From: Vagococcus martis
GTDB lineage: Bacteria > Bacillota > Bacilli > Lactobacillales > Vagococcaceae
Reading direction: 5' to 3'
NCBI RefSeq assembly: GCF_002026305.1
Contig: NZ_MVAB01000001.1
Coordinates: 1,054,001 to 1,118,000 of the forward strand
DNA: 64,000 nucleotides
Of this stretch, positions 17,132-26,130 are shown piece after piece. The translations under genes were made by a program, and so were the position numbers. Under the pieces are notes generated by a model. It was not told where the DNA came from, made no database searches, and was given only the letters and a program-made list of their open reading frames with translations. Numbering within the stretch: position 1 is the first letter of the stretch; every line of letters starts with the position of its first letter.

Positions 17132-18004
17132 TTAGTTTTCAAACCAACTAGTTAATATGTTAATGTATTTATCTCGTTCTTCTACAAACGGCATATGTCG
17201 ACTGTGTTTAAATAACTCCCAGGTTGCGTTTGGAATTTCATCATACATTGTCTTGGCAATCACAGGGGTACACAAGTCATCCGCCCCACTAATAATTAAG
17301 GCAGGCACCTTAATTTGATGCAACTGAGCGGTATAATCAAATGTTTTTAATGCTCCCATAGGAAAGAATTCATTTGGTCCCCACGCATACAGATATGCTT
17401 GCTCTCCTCTAGTTTTTTGACGTCTAAGAGGTTCCGGAGATGTTTTAGTTGGCATATCACCTGCATGTCGTTGCATAAATATGTCATTGGCTTTTAAATA
17501 CTCTGGTTTTGAGAAATCATTGTTTTCTTCAGCATATGCTATAGCGTCTTGCGCTTTTTCATCCATTAATTTGATTAAACGATGTTGCTCTTGTTTCCAT
17601 AATGCCGCAGACGATAAGGTACTCGATAAAATAATACTTTCTACACCACTAGGTTGTTTGTCACACATATATTTAATAAGCAACATCCCTCCCCATGATT
17701 GCCCAAGGATATGAACTCTTTCTAGACCTAAATATTCTCTTAGTGCAATCAACTCATCTAGCCATGTTTTAGCTGTCCACAACTCTGGTTTATCAGGAAT
17801 AGATGACAAACCACAACCCAATTGGTCGTACATGACTATTTGTCGCCCGTCTTCTGCCAGTTCGTCCAATAATTCAAAATAATTATGTGTCGACCCTGGT
17901 CCCCCATGTAACAACAATAAAGGGGTTTTTTCAGATGCTTCTCCGACAATTCGATAATATGTTTGATACTCTAAAAACGGCATGTATCCTTCTGTGACCT
18001 TCAT
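17132..18004 (-). CDS. pip: Proline iminopeptidase (alpha/beta hydrolase, S33)
   Basis: 290 aa. The S33 oxyanion motif LLHGGPGSTHNY (about 32-43), nucleophile elbow GQSWGGM (about 106), charge-relay aspartate in GADDLCTP and histidine in HSRHMP are all visible. It removes N-terminal proline from peptides in the cytoplasm, fitting the peptidase-rich region to the left of it in transcription. Start ATG has AGGAGAG before it. L-amino-acid amide hydrolase activity is a possible alternative. Confidence 0.88.
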   Translation of the reverse strand: MKVTEGYMPFLEYQTYYRIVGEASEKTPLLLLHGGPGSTHNYFELLDELAEDGRQIVMYDQLGCGLSSIPDKPELWTAKTWLDELIALREYLGLERVHILGQSWGGMLLIKYMCDKQPSGVESIILSSTLSSAALWKQEQHRLIKLMDEKAQDAIAYAEENNDFSKPEYLKANDIFMQRHAGDMPTKTSPEPLRRQKTRGEQAYLYAWGPNEFFPMGALKTFDYTAQLHQIKVPALIISGADDLCTPVIAKTMYDEIPNATWELFKHSRHMPFVEERDKYINILTSWFEN

Positions 18005-18059
18005 TTTCTCTCCTACTTTCTCACGATTATTTATAAAATATCATATCATCTACACACAA

Positions 18060-18092
18060 TAAAACCTACCTCTTCATTTTAAAAGGTAGGTT
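18060..18092 (-). terminator. Terminator after the VanZ-RDD gene
   Basis: AACCTACCT (18063-18071) pairs with AGGTAGGTT (18084-18092); minus-strand T tract is TTTTATTG. Confidence 0.7.
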
Positions 18093-18097
18093 CCTGA

Positions 18098-19210
18098 TTA
18101 TTTTCTTATGAAAGATATTCTAGATAAGTGATTAAAAAATACCACGTCTTTTTTCTTAATCCAGTCTCTTATAATAATAAATAAAAAACTGGCCCACACA
18201 AAAAATGTGATCAGTGAATACAATAGTTGGAATAGAATCATATAAACATTATCAGAATAAAAATCATAAATACTTTGACCCAAACGACTGACAAGTGACG
18301 GAGTAAAAATAAGAATAAAGCGATAGATAAGTGACGCGACTGGTTTCTTTTCTGGTAAGTGTAATGTGAGTTTGATTATTTTCCCACCTACAGTTGTCCC
18401 TTTCATCATGAAGGGCAGAACCACCATGAAAAGAAAACTCGTCACTAATTTTGCTGAATACATGTAACTTCCTCGAAAAATAAACGTTGATAACAGCGAT
18501 CCTATAATTTGAGAAACAGCCAATGTTAGTAGGACTTCAACTAGTTGAGAACCATATGATGCAATATGATCGGATGTGTAACTGTCATCTTGTTTATGTA
18601 GTTGGTCTCGACTCGGAATAAAGAATAATAATATTGGTGCAACAAAAAAGCCAATCATTCCTCCTAAAGTATTCATCATCAAATCATCCACATCAAATAA
18701 ACGATATGGGTACTCATAGTATCCAAATAAAGCCGTTAACTGTGATACTTCAAAAAATAATGTCGTACTAAATATAATCGGTAATGCGACGTACCATTTT
18801 TTCGCTTTCTTAAAAAAGAAACGTAAATACACCCCTAAAGGCAATAGTAACATGATATTAAAAATAACTTGTAAAAACGTAAAAGACTTCACTAACTTGA
18901 TATATGTCCTAGGATTGCCTGCTTCAAATCCAGGTATGGTTGTAAAATCCTTTAAAAAATTAAAAGGTTTTAACTGAGTATACACATGATGCTTAAATTC
19001 TATATCGTGTCGATTTTTAGGTAGTGGCAAGCTCACTAGAAAAAAAGCAGTCAAACAATAATAGATAAAACTAAAAAATACTAGGTTACGCCAAAAGTTA
19101 AAATAACCATATTTTCGGTATTGATAAATCGTCCAAGGCATCGTCCCAAGAAATGATATCACCGCAAACCAAATAAATGCCGTTGATAATGGCACAGCGT
19201 ATGATGGCAT
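18098..19210 (-). CDS. VanZ-like / RDD-family fusion membrane protein
   Basis: 370 aa from the ATG at 19210 (AAGGAG just upstream); a longer reading frame to 19324 has no ribosome site and is rejected. N-terminal part: several membrane helices with a VanZ-like pattern (FFLVSLPLPKNRHD, LNTLGGMIGFF). C-terminal part (about 225-350): RDD-like domain with four helices and GTTVGGKIIKLTL. VanZ-type proteins give low-level teicoplanin resistance in some enterococci, and RDD proteins are of mixed function; here the role is unknown. Single-gene unit with its own terminator. Confidence 0.8.
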   Translation of the reverse strand: MPSYAVPLSTAFIWFAVISFLGTMPWTIYQYRKYGYFNFWRNLVFFSFIYYCLTAFFLVSLPLPKNRHDIEFKHHVYTQLKPFNFLKDFTTIPGFEAGNPRTYIKLVKSFTFLQVIFNIMLLLPLGVYLRFFFKKAKKWYVALPIIFSTTLFFEVSQLTALFGYYEYPYRLFDVDDLMMNTLGGMIGFFVAPILLFFIPSRDQLHKQDDSYTSDHIASYGSQLVEVLLTLAVSQIIGSLLSTFIFRGSYMYSAKLVTSFLFMVVLPFMMKGTTVGGKIIKLTLHLPEKKPVASLIYRFILIFTPSLVSRLGQSIYDFYSDNVYMILFQLLYSLITFFVWASFLFIIIRDWIKKKDVVFFNHLSRISFIRK

Positions 19211-19269
19211 AAAACTCCTTCTTTCTAACTTAATTTTTCTTTTATCTTCTATACTATCATTAATAATGT

Positions 19270-19299
19270 AAAAAAACCGAAGAAAATTATTTCTTCGGT
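19270..19299 (-). terminator. Terminator of the lone EIIA gene
   Basis: ACCGAAGAA-aattat-TTCTTCGGT followed by TTTTTTT on the minus strand. Confidence 0.85.
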
Positions 19300-19304
19300 A
19301 TAAA

Positions 19305-19628
19305 TTAATGATTATTTTTATCAATTACTTTATATAAATCTACCATTTCTTTAGCTAAGTCAGTAAAGGCTATACTCGTCATCAAATGGTCTTGACTATG
19401 CACGGTCAGAAGTGTTATTTCTGTTGGCACTCCTTGAGCTTCTTTGGTTAGCATCTCTGTTTGAGATTGATGTGCCTTTATCAAAGATTCTTTCGCCTCA
19501 TTTAGACTTACTTCTGCTGCTGCAAAATCGTTTGTCTTTGCTGCCTGAATTGCTTCCATCGCATGGCTTTTAGCATCTCCACTATGCATAATGAGTCCCA
19601 TAATCATTTGCATGTTCTTCTCATCCAT
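19305..19628 (-). CDS. PTS lactose/cellobiose-family EIIA component
   Basis: 107 aa from the ATG at 19628. A three-helix EIIA-Lac/Cel fold is predicted: ILMHSGDAKSHAMEAI-like helix 1, and the phosphorylated histidine in LLTVHSQDHLMTSIAF (about residue 75-82). No EIIB or EIIC gene lies nearby, so it must serve a transporter elsewhere or regulate. Flanked by terminators on both sides, so it is a single-gene transcript. Confidence 0.87.
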   Translation of the reverse strand: MDEKNMQMIMGLIMHSGDAKSHAMEAIQAAKTNDFAAAEVSLNEAKESLIKAHQSQTEMLTKEAQGVPTEITLLTVHSQDHLMTSIAFTDLAKEMVDLYKVIDKNNH

Positions 19629-19724
19629 CACACATCACCCATCCTTATGTCTATAGTCATCCATCGTTTAAAAAAGGTATAAATAACGCTGACCTAATTT
19701 TAGTCCACTTTCTTAAGGTTTGTC

Positions 19725-19765
19725 AATAAAATAAAAGATTAATAAATGGTTTTTCTTAACCTTTT
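19725..19765 (-). terminator. Terminator of the APC permease gene at 19783-21480
   Basis: AAAAGGTTAA/TTAATCTTTT stem (one G-U pair) followed by ATTTTATTG on the minus strand. Moderate quality. Confidence 0.6.
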
Positions 19766-19782
19766 GAGCAGTCATTAGATTG

Positions 19783-21480
19783 TTATTTTTTAGTTGTATC
19801 AGGACTTTCTTTGGGTGTAGCTGTGGTTTGAGTAACCACTTTACTTCCTAGTTTTTTATTAAATTCATCCATGGTTTCATTTGGATCAAACGTTTGTTTA
19901 ATCGGCATACCCATTGGATCTTGATAATGAGATAACAATTCACTTGGAATATTAGACAATGCTTTTTTAGGTTTATCAAATCCTTCAATTTCCCATGTAA
20001 ATGGTGCAAATTGATTGTCTTTATCTACCCAGTCATGACGTTTAGAGGCTTGGTAAATACCAAACGCAAGTAGTAATACGATCGCAAGTAACACTAAAAT
20101 AGTCACAACATACACTGTACCAGAGCCAACTTCTTTTTTAACTTGAGCTGGTGGGTAAAGTGATAACGCAATACCAAAGACACATGCTGCTAAACCAATA
20201 ATAGACACTAACCAAGCTCCTACTTTTCCACCAGGAACAGTAAATGTTCTTGGACGGTTTGGTTGAGTGTAACGCAAACGCAAGAATGAGACAAACATCA
20301 ACACATAATATAACATGTAAAGAATGGTGACAGTTTGAGTAATCATAACAAAGAATCCTTCAACGTTTGGCAAAAGTTTAACGACAAATGCAATAGCCGT
20401 TACACAGATAGCTTGTAAATAAAGCATTTTTGATGGCATACCATGTTTGTTGTTACTTTGTAATTGTTTTGGTAAAAAGCCACTGCGTCCAGCTTGACCT
20501 AACATAAATGATGGACCTGCTAAGTTGGTAATCCACATAGCAAGTGTCGCAAAGAATCCAACATAGACAAAGATCATATACATCCAAGGAGCACCAATCG
20601 TCGCACCTAATTCATGATATAAAGAATATAATGCATAGATAATATTAATATTTTTTTCTGGAATCACAATCGCAATAATCAGTGTTCCAACAACAAACAC
20701 TAAAAAGGCAATTAACCCTGCTACAAGCATGGCAATTGGAAATTGTTTTTTAGGATTTTTTAGTTGTTTAATATGAGCGGCATTTAAATCAATCCCTGCA
20801 TATGAGAAAAATACCCCTGCTGCAAGTGCTAAGGTACTCATACCATGCCATTTAGGAACAAGTCCACTTGGTTCTAGTTTAATAGCTGGTGTATGGCCTT
20901 GCACTAGCCAAACAATCACTAGAATCATAATCGTTGCTAAGGGAATAATCGTCCCAATTGTTACACCGTATTTAGAAATGCTAGAAAACGTCTTAGCTCC
21001 ACGAGTAGCTAACCAGGTTACTAGCCAAAATACAGCTAAAAACAAACACATAATAATTAATTCATGAGACGGATTTTTGGCAAATTTTACAGCCCAATCA
21101 TAATTAGGCGTAAAAAATCCAATCGTTGCTGCAAAGTTAGGCATACCTGCTCCGAGGTTAAACGTCGTTTGGAACCATAGAATCAGCAAACACGTAAACG
21201 CCCAGCCTTTCCCCATACCTTCACCAACCCAACGGAAAATCCCGCCACGCTCAGACCAACCGCCCGCAAGTTCGGCTGCTACAAGAGCTGTTGGAACAAA
21301 GAATACAAGTGCACCAATTGCAAATAACGTCACCGACGACAATCCATAAAACGCTTGTTGGGCATCATTTCCTAGCCCAGCAACAATAGCAACATTCATC
21401 ATAATCAACGCATACGTTGAAATATATCCTTGACCTTGTTTATTGGTACTTTTGGTCGTACTATCTGGTTTACTACTCAT
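19783..21480 (-). CDS. APC-superfamily amino acid permease, glutamate/GABA-antiporter-like
   Basis: 565 aa with about 12-13 membrane helices. The first segment (ALIMMNVAIVAGLGNDAQQAFYGL) and GGWSERGGIFRWVGEGMG match the glutamate:GABA antiporter (GadC-like) subfamily, as does the long cytoplasmic C-terminus (about 100 residues, FTWEIEGFDKPKKAL). Members exchange an amino acid for its decarboxylation or deamination product. No decarboxylase gene is nearby. It follows PepC and other peptidase genes, suggesting export or exchange of amino acids released from peptides (inference). Confidence 0.83.
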   Translation of the reverse strand: MSSKPDSTTKSTNKQGQGYISTYALIMMNVAIVAGLGNDAQQAFYGLSSVTLFAIGALVFFVPTALVAAELAGGWSERGGIFRWVGEGMGKGWAFTCLLILWFQTTFNLGAGMPNFAATIGFFTPNYDWAVKFAKNPSHELIIMCLFLAVFWLVTWLATRGAKTFSSISKYGVTIGTIIPLATIMILVIVWLVQGHTPAIKLEPSGLVPKWHGMSTLALAAGVFFSYAGIDLNAAHIKQLKNPKKQFPIAMLVAGLIAFLVFVVGTLIIAIVIPEKNINIIYALYSLYHELGATIGAPWMYMIFVYVGFFATLAMWITNLAGPSFMLGQAGRSGFLPKQLQSNNKHGMPSKMLYLQAICVTAIAFVVKLLPNVEGFFVMITQTVTILYMLYYVLMFVSFLRLRYTQPNRPRTFTVPGGKVGAWLVSIIGLAACVFGIALSLYPPAQVKKEVGSGTVYVVTILVLLAIVLLLAFGIYQASKRHDWVDKDNQFAPFTWEIEGFDKPKKALSNIPSELLSHYQDPMGMPIKQTFDPNETMDEFNKKLGSKVVTQTTATPKESPDTTKK

Positions 21481-21530
21481 ATGGATCTCCTACCTTTCTT
21501 TTACTAAATGACAGATACCGTTTTATAATA

Positions 21531-21569
21531 AATGTTTCTCCCAGATAAATATTATCTAGGAGAAACATT
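21531..21569 (-). terminator. Long hairpin after pepC (21586-22926)
   Basis: A 17-bp stem with one mismatch (21531-21548 and 21552-21569; GTTTCTCC.AGATAA arm). The minus-strand T tract is poor (ATTTATTATAAAA), so it may act as partial terminator or mRNA stabiliser before the permease gene. Confidence 0.6.
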
Positions 21570-21585
21570 CTTATAACGATAAAAT

Positions 21586-22926
21586 TTAAATCATTGGTGT
21601 AATTGGGTTCATTGGATTCCAGAATGGCAATACTGTCGCGTCTTTTTCTAAATTAGCGCGTTGCGTATCAGTTAAAAATTCTTTTCTAACCACTACTTCA
21701 AATAGATAGTCTGTCATCCATTTATCATCCATGACACAGAAACCTTTATCTCCAATAGTGTCTCCCCAACTATTTTCTACTTTCCATTTAGTTGGTTTGT
21801 CATCGACAATATTTACCCCCGCAATGACCATCGCGTGAGTTGGTAAGCTTTCACGATAGTTGAATCTCTCACCTTTTGTCATGTTAAAATCTAAGTCAAA
21901 TAATTCTTTAAATTTATATAGACTGTCTGACATAATGCCTTTTTGACGGTCAAAATGTTTTAATACGTCACATGCAAACCAAACTGGTTCACCTGATTTT
22001 AATTGTTTAATGGTTAATTTTTTCAATTCATCCATTTCAACATTTAAATAACGATTCGGTTTACCATCTACCATGTTGCCAGATAATTCTACTTCAAATG
22101 TTTGATCAAACGGCATAGATTCTGTTGGGACATTGATAATAATCGCATAATCATTTAAATCAATATCAACGTATTTTTGATACATTTCTACTGGTGTTAA
22201 ATTTTGATAAGAGGTATATTTTTTATCTTTGTCTCTAAATGTAAAATTGATTGTTTCAGGTGGTGTCCCTAAAGCGATAGAAAGAATGCGGTACACTTCT
22301 ACTAATTGTTCATCAATAAATGCTTTTATTTCATCATTTGTTTTATTTGAATTCATCATGCGACGTAATACAATCGCATCCGCACGTAGTTTACGATTTA
22401 ATAAAGTATTTAATTCTGTTGAATCCATACTACAGCTTGACTCGTCCATTTCATATTTTGGTACAACGCCATATTTTTCAACTAACGATATAATTAAATT
22501 CCAATCGCCACCATCTTGTTGTGGTGAGTTTAATAAGAATTGCACATCTCTGCTTGATAATTCTTCGCCTGATGTGTCTAAAATATTTTGATAAAAATAG
22601 TTTGCTTTTTCTAATTTGTCATAGAAAAAGAGATAATTTTGTGATAATTCAAAGTTTTCAATGTTGTATTGTTTTTCTATTTGGAATCGGATAACATTCA
22701 AACATGAAAACATCCAACAGCGTCCACTATGACGTTGATTCGTTACTTGGTGAGTGTCTACATCAATTGAAAAGTTAAAATTATTATCATCAATTGATCG
22801 GATATTTTCTGCTGCTTTAAATAATCCGTTAGTTGTCGCAGCTGTTTGGGCAACTTGATTTCCTCGATTTGAGTTGAAATCTTTCTTCATTTCGTTGATT
22901 CGTTCACTAGTAAGTGGTCTAGACAT
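21586..22926 (-). CDS. PepC-type cysteine aminopeptidase (C1B, bleomycin hydrolase family), copy 1
   Basis: 446 aa from the ATG at 22926, chosen for GGAG upstream and alignment with its paralogue. Active-site cysteine in SGRCWMFSCLN (about 64-74), histidine in THAMVIAGVN and asparagine in KVENSWG are all present. Cytoplasmic homohexameric peptidase family; trims N-terminal residues from oligopeptides. It shares most of its sequence with the gene at 27564-28895. The C-terminus, which in this family reaches into the active site, reads NPMNPITPMI and is longer than in the paralogue (NPMNPIA). Confidence 0.9.
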   Translation of the reverse strand: MSRPLTSERINEMKKDFNSNRGNQVAQTAATTNGLFKAAENIRSIDDNNFNFSIDVDTHQVTNQRHSGRCWMFSCLNVIRFQIEKQYNIENFELSQNYLFFYDKLEKANYFYQNILDTSGEELSSRDVQFLLNSPQQDGGDWNLIISLVEKYGVVPKYEMDESSCSMDSTELNTLLNRKLRADAIVLRRMMNSNKTNDEIKAFIDEQLVEVYRILSIALGTPPETINFTFRDKDKKYTSYQNLTPVEMYQKYVDIDLNDYAIIINVPTESMPFDQTFEVELSGNMVDGKPNRYLNVEMDELKKLTIKQLKSGEPVWFACDVLKHFDRQKGIMSDSLYKFKELFDLDFNMTKGERFNYRESLPTHAMVIAGVNIVDDKPTKWKVENSWGDTIGDKGFCVMDDKWMTDYLFEVVVRKEFLTDTQRANLEKDATVLPFWNPMNPITPMI

Positions 22927-23059
22927 ATAAAACACTCCATTCCTAAATTTATAGTTTTGTTGGTACACTTATATATAACTCCTTTTGTATGTATATCTCG
23001 CGTTATTTTTGTGAATCTCTCACAACTTTTTTATGGTGAGTTAAATAAATTGTTGTATA

Positions 23060-23098
23060 AAATAAGAACTGTTTACCTAAAAAGATAAACAGTTCTTT
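23060..23098 (-). terminator. Terminator of the APC permease gene at 23104-24627
   Basis: AAGAACTGTTTA (23064-23075) pairs with TAAACAGTTCTT (23086-23097); minus tail ATTTTATAC. It ends the large peptidase operon. Confidence 0.78.
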
Positions 23099-23103
23099 CA
23101 TCA

Positions 23104-24627
23104 TTATTTATTTGTTGTTTGTGTGCTATCTTTGGCCATTTCTTTTTGTACGTCAGTTAACCAGCTAGCTTTTTTCTTGTTATAGATGATTAATGGGATA
23201 CTAAATAGAATACCGACAAAGATTAAAACAAAGATTAAATTTTCAATCGTATTACTCATAAAGGTTAAAGTTAAAGCAAACACGATAGTTACCATCAGTA
23301 AGCCTGCAAAGAAGAATCCAAGACCATTTCCTTTTTTACCTACACGGAAAGGGTGTTCTGTATCAGGTGATTTTCTTCTCATCGCAATAAATCCTAAAGC
23401 CATTAATGTATAAGCTAGACAATAGATCATTGTGCCACTATTTGTGATAATAACGAATACTTTGTTAATTCCAGGGATAACAACATATGCTCCTGATAAA
23501 ATAGTAATCGCAATAGCTTGCACAAATAGTAAGGTATTTGATGAGTTGAATTTATTTGTTTTCCAGAATTTGAATTTTTCTGGGAAGTCCCCTTCTCTTG
23601 CACTTGCAGTAATTGTTTTTTGTGCACTAATGAACCATGTAGACATGTTAGTCAACACACTCACAATAGAAAGTAAGCAGAAGATTTGGACAACAAAATA
23701 TGGTAATCCTAAACGATCAGCAAACAATTGTAATGGTTGAGCACCATTGTTTAATTGGATTTTACCTGCTGGGATAACATTTGCTACTAAAAATGAGTTT
23801 ACCAATGAGAACAATGCTAATAAGATAAGGGATGTAATAACACCTTTAGCATATTGTTGAGATGGTTTTTTCAGACGAGTAATAAACACAGAAGACATCT
23901 CTATTCCTAAGAAAATAAAGATAATCCCACTAAAGTACATTCCAGAACCACTTGTGAACGATTTAGGAACTAATTTTGACCATGAAAAGGTTCCTAATAT
24001 ACTATCTGGGTTTAAACCAATTTTTACAAAGGTAAACACACCAAGTATAAATAGCATCACAACAGGAATATACAAACCTAACCAAATACCGAATTTACCA
24101 TTTACTTTTGCCATGTCAAATTTTAAATTCAACAGTGTCATACACCAAACTAATCCTAAAATAACCGCCAATGTAAACATTGAATTCTCGATTAAACTTT
24201 CTTTCTTCAGTAATAACGCAACCATTGGTGCAAACCCAGTTCCTACTACAACCATAGAAGGAAACATCGCTGCCCAAATGAGCCAAGATGTTACAAATCC
24301 CCACTTAGGTCCTAGGGTATTTTTAACCCATAACTCTGGACCACCTTGACCAGGAAATGTTGTCCCAAACTCTCCAGATATTAAAGCAATTGGTAAAGCA
24401 AACCCAATCACAGCAATACCCATGAATAAAAACATGTTCCAGCCTGTTGCAGTTAAAGTTGAGTAATAAGGCCCTGCTACTAGAGAAAATGTTAACCCAA
24501 TAAATGTTGCTAATGTTATTTTTGATAAAGCACCTTTTTTACTTGCAGTGTTAGTAGCTTGAGTTTCACTTGCTACTGGTTTAACACTTGCTGATACAGG
24601 TGTTTTAATACCACTTTTGTTGTCCAT
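23104..24627 (-). CDS. APC-superfamily amino acid permease
   Basis: 507 aa, about 12 membrane helices after an N-terminal tail of about 35 hydrophilic residues. Early helix ITLATFIGLTFSLVAGPYYS and the loop GEFGTTFPGQGGPELWVKNTLG match the glutamate/GABA-antiporter-like branch of the APC family. It is the last gene of the operon starting at 30339 and is 22 bp after a C69 dipeptidase. Probable role: uptake or exchange of an amino acid made by the peptidases. Substrate unknown. Confidence 0.82.
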   Translation of the reverse strand: MDNKSGIKTPVSASVKPVASETQATNTASKKGALSKITLATFIGLTFSLVAGPYYSTLTATGWNMFLFMGIAVIGFALPIALISGEFGTTFPGQGGPELWVKNTLGPKWGFVTSWLIWAAMFPSMVVVGTGFAPMVALLLKKESLIENSMFTLAVILGLVWCMTLLNLKFDMAKVNGKFGIWLGLYIPVVMLFILGVFTFVKIGLNPDSILGTFSWSKLVPKSFTSGSGMYFSGIIFIFLGIEMSSVFITRLKKPSQQYAKGVITSLILLALFSLVNSFLVANVIPAGKIQLNNGAQPLQLFADRLGLPYFVVQIFCLLSIVSVLTNMSTWFISAQKTITASAREGDFPEKFKFWKTNKFNSSNTLLFVQAIAITILSGAYVVIPGINKVFVIITNSGTMIYCLAYTLMALGFIAMRRKSPDTEHPFRVGKKGNGLGFFFAGLLMVTIVFALTLTFMSNTIENLIFVLIFVGILFSIPLIIYNKKKASWLTDVQKEMAKDSTQTTNK

Positions 24628-24649
24628 GATAAATTCTCCTCACTTATCT

Positions 24650-26050
24650 TTATACGTCTTTGGTTATATCAAAGGTGAGTTTTGATAGTCCTAACCCTTT
24701 CTTAACCAATTCGCCGATATGAGTCATAGTTAAATGATTCATCTCTTCTACATTTTGTTTGTTTTGTTTTGTTAAAAAGTCAGTAACATCTCCTGACTGC
24801 ATCGCTTTATACGCGCGATCTGTTTCTAATACCATGTGGTTTGCTAACTGTCTAGCAGCACTTAGGTAATCAAAGTTAACTGTTTTTAGTACGTCATAAT
24901 CTCGTTCTACTAACACAGCGAGTGTCCGATGCATCCAGTAAGCTTGGTTGATATCATAAGTCATACTTGTATTGTTGTAGGATGGTGCAGTGTCGTTACT
25001 ATTTGCGTAGAAAGGCACATACGGATTGAAGGCTGTTGGTCCACTGTTAATCCAAGTAATAGCTGCAATCTCTTCTGGCACATCATTTCTAATTTCTAAA
25101 ATGTGTGATTGAGAGGTACGATTCATTGAAATCGGTCTAAATAACTTTCTAGACGCATCATCTGTTGAATTAAATGGATCATAAATAGTTTCATCATAGT
25201 GAGAACTTAATACAGCACCCACATCTTCATAGCTCAATTTACGATTTGGTTTAAAGACAAATGGCATGTCACTACTTCTTGGGTCTTCTACTTTATGACC
25301 CAAATAATTTTGGCCGTACCATACACGTGGTGTGTTGTATTCTCTATCTTCTTTTGAGCTTGTACCAAAAATATGGCGGAAGTTAAATCCTTCATAGTCG
25401 GGATTTAAATGATAGGTGTCAACAAATTCTCTTAATCCTTCTGAATACATAAAGTTTTCTGGGTCATTGAAATCAACTTCTTCAATAATCGATTGGTTAG
25501 CAATCACTGCACAGCAATCATCTGGCACGCGTTGAGCGATCCAATGATGACCACATGGAATTTCCATATACCAAATCTCATCTTTGTCACTAAAGATGAC
25601 ACCATTTCCTTCATGAGAACCATACTCTTCAATAAGTTTTCCTAGATAAGTCACACCTTCTCTAGCAGAAGAAATATAAGGTAATACCACACTAACTAAT
25701 GAGTCTTCACCAAGACCATCTGTTAAAGGATCAATGGCTAAAACTTGTGTGTTACTAAAGATACTTTCAGTCGCACTCATTGCTACATTTTTTGAGTTGA
25801 TACCAGATTCACCAAAGATGCCATATTTTTTATATTGAATGTAAGGTACCATTTGATATCTGAGTGATTTCTTTGGATAGTTTTCCTTAAAATGAGTTAA
25901 ATAAGATTTATACACACCTTCAGTCACATCATTTTCAGGAACCACAATAAATTTTACTGGTTCAATGACAATCTCAGCGTCACAATTTCTTGCGATTAAT
26001 GTTGCGCCATTCTTGGTTGCTTTCTTTCCTACTACGACAGTTGTACACAT
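24650..26050 (-). CDS. C69-family dipeptidase (PepD-like), copy 2
   Basis: 466 aa. Starts MCTTVVVGKKATKNGATLIARNCD: Cys2 becomes the N-terminal nucleophile after Met removal, as in PepD of lactobacilli (Ntn hydrolase fold). SHEGNGVIFSDKDEIWYMEI (about 162-181) is the conserved dipeptidase A core. No signal peptide. Tandem paralogue of the gene just upstream (26131-27534), with most residues identical. It cleaves a broad range of dipeptides in the cytoplasm. Confidence 0.9.
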   Translation of the reverse strand: MCTTVVVGKKATKNGATLIARNCDAEIVIEPVKFIVVPENDVTEGVYKSYLTHFKENYPKKSLRYQMVPYIQYKKYGIFGESGINSKNVAMSATESIFSNTQVLAIDPLTDGLGEDSLVSVVLPYISSAREGVTYLGKLIEEYGSHEGNGVIFSDKDEIWYMEIPCGHHWIAQRVPDDCCAVIANQSIIEEVDFNDPENFMYSEGLREFVDTYHLNPDYEGFNFRHIFGTSSKEDREYNTPRVWYGQNYLGHKVEDPRSSDMPFVFKPNRKLSYEDVGAVLSSHYDETIYDPFNSTDDASRKLFRPISMNRTSQSHILEIRNDVPEEIAAITWINSGPTAFNPYVPFYANSNDTAPSYNNTSMTYDINQAYWMHRTLAVLVERDYDVLKTVNFDYLSAARQLANHMVLETDRAYKAMQSGDVTDFLTKQNKQNVEEMNHLTMTHIGELVKKGLGLSKLTFDITKDV

Positions 26051-26091
26051 ATTATTCCCTCTTCCTTCATTTCCGTATTTTTAAAGTTAGA

Positions 26092-26117
26092 AAGGATAAT
26101 CCTAAAAGATTATCCTT
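26092..26117 (-). other. Intercistronic hairpin between the two C69 genes
   Basis: AAGGATAATC-ctaaaa-GATTATCCTT, a perfect 10-bp stem without a good T tract. It may tune expression of the downstream copy. Confidence 0.5.
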
Positions 26118-26130
26118 CTCTAGCGACTTA

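Noticed and set aside
19211-19324. N-terminal extension of the VanZ-RDD protein
   Set aside because: No ribosome site, odd basic sequence, overlaps the EIIA terminator region; AAGGAG precedes the ATG at 19210.
23427-24349. Several frames of 60-130 codons on both strands inside the permease gene
   Set aside because: Shadow frames of a clear APC permease; no ribosome sites and no recognisable products.
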